Origin: Cyanobacteria bacterium UBA11153
Lineage (GTDB): Bacteria > Cyanobacteriota > Cyanobacteriia > Cyanobacteriales > Coleofasciculaceae
Assembly (NCBI GenBank): GCA_003511885.1
Contig: DOIX01000181.1
Coordinates: 22,461 to 31,650, forward strand
Direction: 5' to 3'
DNA: 9,190 nucleotides
The notes beneath the pieces are model-generated. The model was not told the origin of the DNA. It saw nothing but the letters and a program-made list of their open reading frames with translations, and made no database searches. Of the stretch, positions 1 to 4,631 are shown in pieces; the first letter of the stretch is position 1, and the number at the start of each line of letters is the position of its first letter. A program made the position numbers and the translations under genes.

Positions 1-37
1 AGGTTAGGACATATTCTCAAACTAGGTTGTTCTTAAT

Positions 38-295
38 TCAGGATTGAAGTTGAAACAACGTCATAAGGTGTCTTGGTAGTCCTATATTATATCGTTGCGA
101 TCTTGCCTCTGCCAGTATTTTATGTCCTTCACCAGGAAAATCTAGCAGATTTTTTTCTATATCAAAAGGGATAAAGTACATTTGATCGGGATTAACTTAT
201 TGTCCTATTCCTTGCCAATTCTAATCAGGAGGTAAGTTATGAACTGCTCAAACCAAAATTTCAATGGATTGGGCGTAATTAAAAACTGTTAACAT
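38..295 (-). pseudogene. Decayed small gene, unknown family, three internal stops
   Basis: Reading the minus strand from an ATG at 295-293 gives one continuous, protein-like frame of 85 codons ending in TGA at 40-38. It is broken by TGA at codon 16 (250-248), TAG at codon 25 (223-221) and TAA at codon 33 (199-197). Protein-like stretches lie on both sides of the stops: NYAQSIEILV, AVHNLPPD, NWQGIGQ, NPDQMYFIPFDIEK, LLDFPGEGHKI and YNIGLPRHLMTL. No frameshift is needed to link them. Each stop could arise from one C-to-T change (CGA, CAG, CAA), which fits point-mutation decay. I do not recognise the family. A remnant ORF of 47 codons starts at the ATG at 181-179 and could still be translated. 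A chance frame is possible but unlikely given its composition. Confidence 0.55.
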
Positions 296-353
296 TTCCT
301 ACTTTATTGTTTATACGCCCTTTATTTCACATTTTGATCCTAAATGCAAGGGG

Positions 354-411
354 TTGTTGAAACTGGTGCAAGATCTCAGTTAAAATTCAGATCTTGTACC
401 AGTTTCAATAA
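354..411. repeat. Near-perfect 23-bp inverted repeat (hairpin)
   Basis: Arms 354-376 and 389-411 are complementary at 21 of 23 positions, and both exceptions become G-U pairs in RNA read from the plus strand. The loop is 12 nt (377-388). The core arm begins TTGAAACTGGTGCAAGATCT. No T-run follows on either strand, so it is not a standard intrinsic terminator. It looks like a small mobile or repeated intergenic element. Confidence 0.75.
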
Positions 412-475
412 GAGGCGGATCCTCAGTATTCTGGTTCCCAGGTTCAACCTGGAAGGGTTGGGAGGCAGAGCCTCC
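411..475. repeat. Cluster of short palindromes in compound intergenic repeat
   Basis: Three palindromes follow directly on the hairpin. GAGG/CCTC arms occur at 412-424, CCAGGTT/AACCTGG at 438-452, and GGAGGC/GCCTCC at 461-475. Alternating GAGGC...GCCTC and CCAGG...CCTGG motifs are, from memory, a common intergenic repeat style in filamentous cyanobacteria. No gene is visible in 296-559. Confidence 0.55.
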
Positions 476-488
476 ATGCTATTGAGAA

Positions 489-511
489 TGGTGCAAGATC
501 TCAGTTAAAAT
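489..511. repeat. 23-bp direct copy of hairpin left arm and loop
   Basis: Positions 489-511 are identical to 364-386, which cover most of the left arm and the loop of the upstream hairpin. The partner right arm is absent here, so this is a partial copy. The two copies bracket the palindrome cluster, as if a unit had been duplicated or one element had inserted into another. Confidence 0.75.
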
Positions 512-559
512 GGACTTTTACTACGATCCTTTTAATTAATGCTACGGCGGGTTTTGTAA

Positions 560-2341
560 CTACTTCCCTCTTTCCGCACCCTTACCAAATCGCGTCTCCT
601 GCAAAGCGCTACCAACTCCCTGAATTATCCCCCGCACAATCAAACCAATTCCTCTACCTAATATTTGTGTCAAAATGTAAACAATTCCTTTTCCCATCCA
701 ACTCACAACTCCTTGCAAGCGAGGCGCGATCGCATCCTGAAATTCGTAGATAATGGTTACGGCTAGTCTGATACCATTCAGTTGCTCTAGTTCCTGTCGC
801 CGAGGGGAATAAATACTAACTTTTTTGATCCCGATATCGCTGATGACAAGTAAATCGTAACGACTCTCAAAAATGGCGATTGGCTCATCCACTAGTTCCC
901 ATCGTCGATACTTCCATGATAGATTATTTCTAAATCTGGCAATTTCTCGCGATGATATTAAACTGCGATCGTAAAAGTTTTGTTTGATTATTTCTAAATC
1001 TCCTAACCTGTTTAATAATGGTTGGACAACGGCGTTTGCTGTTTGAATAATTAAGTTTTGCTGGAGGATTTCTCTTCTCTCTATCGCTTCTGGTGTCCTC
1101 GCAGAATAGGCGACATTATCAATTGTTAAAGACTTGTCAAATAGTCGATTGGCTATTAACTCAACAACTAGGGGAATTTTATCTAAAATTACAGGTTGAA
1201 CTATGTCCCCATCTTTTAGTAAAATATTGACTATTTCTATTTGTCTATCTCCTAGGGTTAGGGTGTGATACTTGCCAAAAAAGTCTGTTAGGGAAATTTG
1301 CCACAAATCTTGTAATAAACGCGATCGCATAAGGGTAAGCTGTTCTATTTTTACCTCGGCTAGCCGCAACTCCTCTAGAATCTCTTCAAATTTTTGTCTG
1401 ACCATATACAGGAGATCGCGCTTTTTGTCAAGTTCAAGAATATCTATTTCTAAAGGAATATTGCTTAAATTGGCCAGGCTGGAGTACGGAGCTGGGGTAA
1501 AATTCTGTTCTTGACTATTGGTTGTCAGTTGGGACAATGGGGAATGAGAAGTTTTTTGATTTTTGATTTGGGTTGTTGGTTGTTGGCTGGTTATAGTGAC
1601 TCTTGAAGTTTGGTTAATGGCAGGTAATAAGGGATGCTGGGGAGGAGTTGGTAATAATCGATTAACTAGCCACTGTGCTACCAAAAGTTCCCTCTGCCTG
1701 CCGCGCCAGAATAGCAAATCGAGAGGAGAGCGATTGCTTCGCTTGCTTTCGGCATCGCAATTTTCTAATTTAGTGTTAATTTCAGCTAAATTATCCAGAA
1801 TTTGTCGCAATCCTGACTGACGTAGCTGGTCATACCACTTAGCTGTAGTTAAAACAGAAGTTATATTTGGTGGTGGTGTGGGCAACATCTGCCAATAAAA
1901 TTGCCCTGCCCTCAACTGACGGATAGCTTCGACAATCATGGCAATCCCGCATCCTTTGGGGCAATAGCCTTCAATGCCCAATTCTTTGGCTGCGACTAAT
2001 TGGGCAGATTCCGATACAGTGGCTAGGAGTAAAATTGGCAATTGGGGATACTTGGCTTTAATCTCTTGACATAGAGATAATCCCGGTAGCACACTCGAGT
2101 TACTCGAACTCAATAATAATTCTAAAACTACCACATCTATACCATTATCCCCCCCCCAACCATCCAATCTTGCAATCTGCGCTTCGCAGCTGCGCTTCGC
2201 TATCGCGTCTAGACTGCTATCAACTTCCCCCACAACTTGCAAATCCCCAAACCTTCCCAATCCAGAAATTAAGCCCAATTTAAAAATTGGATCTTCACCA
2301 ATTAGTAAGATTTTGATTGTTGGTAGTTGATTGTTTGTCAT
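560..2341 (-). CDS. Degenerate response-regulator receiver fused to DUF3685 (Ycf55-like)
   Basis: The 593-residue protein starts with a receiver domain at about residues 8-150: beta-1 IKILLIGEDP with the acidic pair E16/D17, beta-3 DVVVLELLL, beta-4 ILLLAT with T108, and a conserved Lys in CPKG (K129). The expected phospho-acceptor Asp is Glu (E74), so ordinary phosphorylation is doubtful. Residues 160-575 match my memory of DUF3685, the cyanobacterial relative of the Ycf55 protein of red algal plastids, whose function is not established. A Thr/Gln/Ser-rich linker covers about 240-290, a coiled-coil-like helical stretch 305-345, and the C-terminal 65 residues are hydrophobic and Gly-rich, suggesting membrane association. 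No DNA-binding domain is evident. The start sits inside a TTGGTCA repeat and lacks a Shine-Dalgarno, but the receiver begins a few residues later, so the ATG at 2341 is plausible. It may be co-transcribed with the upstream minus-strand gene. Confidence 0.9.
   Translation of the reverse strand: MTNNQLPTIKILLIGEDPIFKLGLISGLGRFGDLQVVGEVDSSLDAIAKRSCEAQIARLDGWGGDNGIDVVVLELLLSSSNSSVLPGLSLCQEIKAKYPQLPILLLATVSESAQLVAAKELGIEGYCPKGCGIAMIVEAIRQLRAGQFYWQMLPTPPPNITSVLTTAKWYDQLRQSGLRQILDNLAEINTKLENCDAESKRSNRSPLDLLFWRGRQRELLVAQWLVNRLLPTPPQHPLLPAINQTSRVTITSQQPTTQIKNQKTSHSPLSQLTTNSQEQNFTPAPYSSLANLSNIPLEIDILELDKKRDLLYMVRQKFEEILEELRLAEVKIEQLTLMRSRLLQDLWQISLTDFFGKYHTLTLGDRQIEIVNILLKDGDIVQPVILDKIPLVVELIANRLFDKSLTIDNVAYSARTPEAIERREILQQNLIIQTANAVVQPLLNRLGDLEIIKQNFYDRSLISSREIARFRNNLSWKYRRWELVDEPIAIFESRYDLLVISDIGIKKVSIYSPRRQELEQLNGIRLAVTIIYEFQDAIAPRLQGVVSWMGKGIVYILTQILGRGIGLIVRGIIQGVGSALQETRFGKGAERGK
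1730..1760. repeat. GCGA-rich repeat-like insert within DUF3685 gene
   Basis: This stretch is built from HIP1-like fragments (GCGATTGC, TTCGCTTGC, GCATCGC) and encodes residues 194-204, NCDAESKRSNR. It resembles the GCGAAGC-rich segment at 2177-2200 in the same gene, and both encode a KRS tripeptide. It was probably accepted in frame between helices (inference). Confidence 0.4.
2149..2157 (-). repeat. Nine-base G tract in coding strand of receiver domain
   Basis: Nine consecutive C on the plus strand are G9 in the sense strand of the DUF3685 gene and encode the WGG part of DGWGGDNG (about residues 62-64), just before beta-3. Slippage by one base would shift the frame and truncate the protein early. 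Confidence 0.85.
2177..2200. repeat. Tandem 11-bp GC-rich repeat inserted in receiver domain
   Basis: CTGCGCTTCGC occurs twice (2177-2187 and 2190-2200), separated by AG, with a 10-bp palindrome CGCAGCTGCG at the junction. It encodes residues 48-55 on the minus strand (AKRSCEAQ), located between beta-2 and beta-3 where receivers normally have a shorter helix and loop. It appears to be an in-frame repeat insertion. Confidence 0.6.
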
Positions 2342-2358
2342 TGGTCATTGGTCATTGG
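2341..2358. repeat. TTGGTCA heptamer repeat (STRR-like) overlapping start codon
   Basis: Two and a half in-phase copies of TTGGTCA occupy 2341-2358. Read on the minus strand they supply the ATG of the DUF3685 gene plus two further out-of-frame ATGs 7 and 14 bases upstream. TTGGTCA corresponds, from memory, to one of the short tandemly repeated repetitive heptamers described in heterocystous cyanobacteria. No Shine-Dalgarno is present upstream. Confidence 0.75.
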
Positions 2359-2388
2359 TTTTTTGCGATCGGTTGCTTGTAATTAGTT

Positions 2389-2401
2389 GTTACGATGTAA
2401 C
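2389..2401. promoter_or_regulatory. Small GTTAC-GAT-GTAAC inverted repeat upstream of DUF3685 gene
   Basis: A perfect 5-bp inverted repeat with a 3-bp spacer sits 48 bp upstream of the DUF3685 start, in the only part of the gap that is not repeat array. It could be an operator, but the arms are short enough to occur by chance. No convincing -35/-10 pair was found nearby. Confidence 0.2.
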
Positions 2402-2433
2402 TTTTACGATAATTTGCTTTCCTCCCCAGTCCC

Positions 2434-2482
2434 TATCCCTTATCCACTATCAACTGTCCACTATCAACTGTCCACTATCCCC
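2434..2482. repeat. Seven-unit heptamer array, TATCMAC type
   Basis: Seven contiguous 7-bp units: TATCCCT, TATCCAC, TATCAAC, TGTCCAC, TATCAAC, TGTCCAC, TATCCCC. The array fills a third of the 148-bp gap between the two minus-strand genes and ends 7 bp from the stop of the upstream one. It belongs to the same family as 9104-9131, in opposite orientation. Confidence 0.85.
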
Positions 2483-2489
2483 TGGCTTC

Positions 2490-4304
2490 TCAATTCCCTG
2501 TCGCAAGTTGAGACTGCCAAAATGCGATCGCATTTTGGGCTTTTTGATAAAGGGATCTTTCTGGAGTAATTTGAGAGGCAGTGGCAATAGCGGCATCGAA
2601 ACGTTTTTGGGCAGCTAGGGCTTTGGCTGCTTCAAGAATGGGAAGATCTTCATGAGCCTGAATTTGACCAACCCATTGGTTGATTTCTCGTTGGGATTCA
2701 GGATATAAGGCTCGATTAGCTCGAATTTGAGAGGCAGTGGCAATGGCTCCTACTAAATCGCGACGTTGGGCTAATGCTCTGGCTAAATCCAGAATCGGAA
2801 GATCCTCAAGGGTTTCGATTTGTCGATTCCATTGGGCAATGTCATTTTGAGCCGTCAAGCGCAAGGGTTGACCCAAGTTAATTTTACTGGCGAGGGCGAT
2901 TGCTGCCTTCAATTGTTCAGTAGTGCCTACCGCCGCAATCTGTTGGGCACGCCCGAGCGTCTTTCTATCTTCAATTTCCTGAATTTCCTTGCCCCATTGA
3001 GCAATCAACGACTGAGACATCAGGCGTTGGGGACGATTTGGTGAAATTAACGATGCTTGCTGGATTGCCATTGCCAAAGTTGCTTCTTGCCCAAAGCTAG
3101 CAGTCAAGCTTGCTAGTTTTAACTGGAGATCGTCTTGTAACTGTTGTTCCCAAAGTTTAGCAAAACTTGCTGCCTCAGATTGTACTTTACTCTGGCGAGG
3201 TATTTGGCGTATGGTGGAGAGAGCATCTACTAAGGTCAGGAAGTTATCTGGCGAAGCGATTTGAGCAGCACGTCCCAAGCGAATCCAGTCTTGGGCTTCC
3301 TCATACAAAGAAGTGTTAGCTGGAATCTTGCCAGCTACCGTCACCAACCCAGCAAAATCTTGGTTTTTCCAGAATGTTTTCCCAATATCGAGTAGGGTGC
3401 GACTCCATTTAGAGACTTCGGCTTGGGCTTGTGCTTTGACATAGCTATGAGGATTAACCTTAGTTGCTTTTGCGATCGCAGCTTCGAGTTTATCCACTTC
3501 CTTGGTTTGGGCTAAATCCCTTGCCTCCTGTAATTCTTGCCAAGCTTGTTTCTCCATCCCTAACTGCTTCATTGCCATATCGACGCGAGAAACACTCCAG
3601 TATTTGTAATTCATTCTCGATAGTACCGCAATCAGCTTGGATGCCTCAGTCCAATTTTGTACGATTAGGGCATCTTTAAACTGACTGAGTATCCCATCCC
3701 CTTCTTGCCAGTCTTTTTGCCAGGTAGCCATGGTGGAGCTTGCCTCCCCATACAAGGTACTATGAAGCGGGATTTGCTCGATAGTTTGTACGGCCTCAGA
3801 GAGATCTCCCCCTTCTATCTGTTGTTTTGCGATCGCTATAATCGTTTTAGACCATTCCTCTAATAGTCTCTGGGATTCTAAGTACAGGGGGTGTTCCTTT
3901 GGCCAATTTCCCACAATCCGAATTGCTGCTACCAACTGCTCTAATTTTCCGGATTCTGCCGCTTTCTGAGCGCAGTATAAACGATCCCCATCCACTGATA
4001 AGGCAGAAATTCTTTGGCAGTTCACAGGAGGTGGTAATTTAGTCAGGAAGACTAAACCGATAGAAAGGGTTCCTCCCACCAGGGAAAAAACAATCAGCCA
4101 AAACAGCCACCAGTTGGAAAACCCTTTCCGGTGGCGTTTTTGAGGAGCAACCTTAACAGAGGGTTTTTTCTTGTCAATGTCTGACTTGAAAAAGTTTCTC
4201 CTGTCAAAAATTGATGCCCGATCGTTTTTCACCATGCGGCTCAAGCTTTTCCGAAATGGCAGGGGGATTTGGAGTTGGGATTGTTTTAATTCTCGTTTTA
4301 CCAC
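2490..4304 (-). CDS. Single-pass membrane protein with long helical repeat domain
   Basis: The 604-residue protein has a basic N-terminus (KKKPSV...QKRHRKG), one membrane span at about residues 65-87 and then a long soluble domain. The positive-inside rule puts that domain in the periplasm or lumen; the cysteines C96 and C111 just after the span could form a disulfide there. From about residue 120 to the end it is built of Ala-rich, TPR-like helical units ending in a Trp after I/A-x-W, most regular at W437, W492, W544 and W596 (period 52-55). The last units share AIATASQI. Similar cyanobacterial proteins are, as I recall, labelled chromosome segregation ATPase, but no Walker motif is visible, so I would not use that name. 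The longest start is GTG at 4304, with no Shine-Dalgarno; ATG at 4235 (residue 24) is a reasonable alternative. It probably forms a scaffold or interaction surface (inference). Confidence 0.82.
   Translation of the reverse strand: MVKRELKQSQLQIPLPFRKSLSRMVKNDRASIFDRRNFFKSDIDKKKPSVKVAPQKRHRKGFSNWWLFWLIVFSLVGGTLSIGLVFLTKLPPPVNCQRISALSVDGDRLYCAQKAAESGKLEQLVAAIRIVGNWPKEHPLYLESQRLLEEWSKTIIAIAKQQIEGGDLSEAVQTIEQIPLHSTLYGEASSTMATWQKDWQEGDGILSQFKDALIVQNWTEASKLIAVLSRMNYKYWSVSRVDMAMKQLGMEKQAWQELQEARDLAQTKEVDKLEAAIAKATKVNPHSYVKAQAQAEVSKWSRTLLDIGKTFWKNQDFAGLVTVAGKIPANTSLYEEAQDWIRLGRAAQIASPDNFLTLVDALSTIRQIPRQSKVQSEAASFAKLWEQQLQDDLQLKLASLTASFGQEATLAMAIQQASLISPNRPQRLMSQSLIAQWGKEIQEIEDRKTLGRAQQIAAVGTTEQLKAAIALASKINLGQPLRLTAQNDIAQWNRQIETLEDLPILDLARALAQRRDLVGAIATASQIRANRALYPESQREINQWVGQIQAHEDLPILEAAKALAAQKRFDAAIATASQITPERSLYQKAQNAIAFWQSQLATGN
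2517..2538. repeat. Perfect 22-bp palindrome centred on HIP1
   Basis: The 22 bases 2517-2538 equal their own reverse complement, with GCGATCGC (2524-2531) at the centre and AAAAT/ATTTT flanks. They lie in the last codons of the repeat-protein gene (about residues 589-596). The extension well beyond the octamer is unusual compared with the other HIP1 copies here. Confidence 0.85.
2568..2744. repeat. Duplicated 156-bp coding unit, 21-bp identity
   Basis: A 21-base segment at 2568-2588 recurs exactly at 2724-2744, 156 bp (52 codons) apart, in phase with the protein repeat period. The flanking sequence is similar but diverged. This indicates fairly recent duplication, or homogenisation, of the last two helical repeat units of the membrane protein. 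Confidence 0.75.
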
Positions 4305-4317
4305 AAATGCGCAGTTA

Positions 4318-4464
4318 GTGAGAGGTTAAAGGTTACAGATCAAAGGTCAAAGGTCAAAGGCTACAGGTCAAAGGCTACAGGTCAAAGGTCAAAGGTCAAA
4401 GGTGAGAGATGGGAGATGGGAGATGAGAGATGGGAGATGGGAGATGGGAGATGAGAGATGAGAG
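4318..4464. repeat. 21-unit heptamer array, purine-rich on plus strand
   Basis: Exactly 21 contiguous 7-bp units run in phase. Three sequence blocks are visible: a leading GTGAGAG, a GTYAAAG/GCTACAG block (4325-4401, mostly GTCAAAG), then an RTGRGAG block (4402-4464, ATGGGAG and ATGAGAG). The second block is almost pure purine, with one T per unit. The array begins 13 bp upstream of the GTG start of the membrane-protein gene. There are no spacers between units. Confidence 0.92.
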
Positions 4465-4477
4465 GTAAGTTTGGATT

Positions 4478-4603
4478 ATACCTCTGACTCTATCGCTCTG
4501 AATCCTTACCTCTAACCCCTTATCTCCAACTCTATCGCTCTGAATCCTCACATCTAACTCCTTACATCTGGCTCCTTACATCTAACTCTTTACCTCTAAC
4601 CTT
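4478..4603. repeat. 18-unit heptamer array, inverted relative to previous array
   Basis: Eighteen contiguous 7-bp units, dominated by TTACNTC and TAACYCY types, including a 42-bp higher-order repeat (ACTCTATCGCTCTGAATCCT at 4487 and again at 4529). Its reverse complement gives units such as GAGGTAA and AAGGTTA, akin to the GAGGTTA/AAGGTTA phase of 4318-4464, so the two arrays are inverted copies of one family. They meet at a short hairpin, AGAGGTA (4461-4467) with TACCTCT (4479-4485). The array ends 28 bp before the NACHT start codon. Confidence 0.88.
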
Positions 4604-4623
4604 CTTGAGATTGTTATTAGATT

Positions 4624-4627
4624 GAGG
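4624..4627 (+). promoter_or_regulatory. Shine-Dalgarno of NACHT gene
   Basis: GAGG lies 4 bases before the ATG at 4632, in the context TTGAGGTGGCATG. The spacing is short, but this is the clearest ribosome-binding site in the window and it supports that start. Confidence 0.55.
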
Positions 4628-4631
4628 TGGC

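Noticed and set aside
271..320. GGGCGTA/TACGCCC inverted repeat as operator of the decayed gene
   Set aside because: The 7-bp arms are separated by 36 bases in AT-rich DNA, which is weak evidence.
354..411. Intrinsic terminator of the DUF3685 gene
   Set aside because: The stem is strong, but no T-run follows in either direction and it lies about 150 bp past the stop codon.
1272..1820. Plus-strand ORFs opposite the DUF3685 gene
   Set aside because: They show Ser/Arg-rich shadow composition, have no ribosome-binding site and overlap a convincing minus-strand gene.
2517..2545. Plus-strand terminator (palindrome followed by TTTTT)
   Set aside because: It is inside a minus-strand coding sequence, no plus-strand gene leads into it, and a perfect palindrome leaves little loop.
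2331..2618. Plus-strand ORF of 95 codons
   Set aside because: It runs across two gene ends and two heptamer arrays; its LSTINCPLSP-like text is just translated repeat.
2490..4304. Chromosome segregation ATPase
   Set aside because: No Walker A or B motif is present; the helical, Ala-rich composition explains such automatic labels.
4318..4603. CRISPR array
   Set aside because: Repeats are 7 bp and directly contiguous, with no unique spacers and no cas gene nearby.
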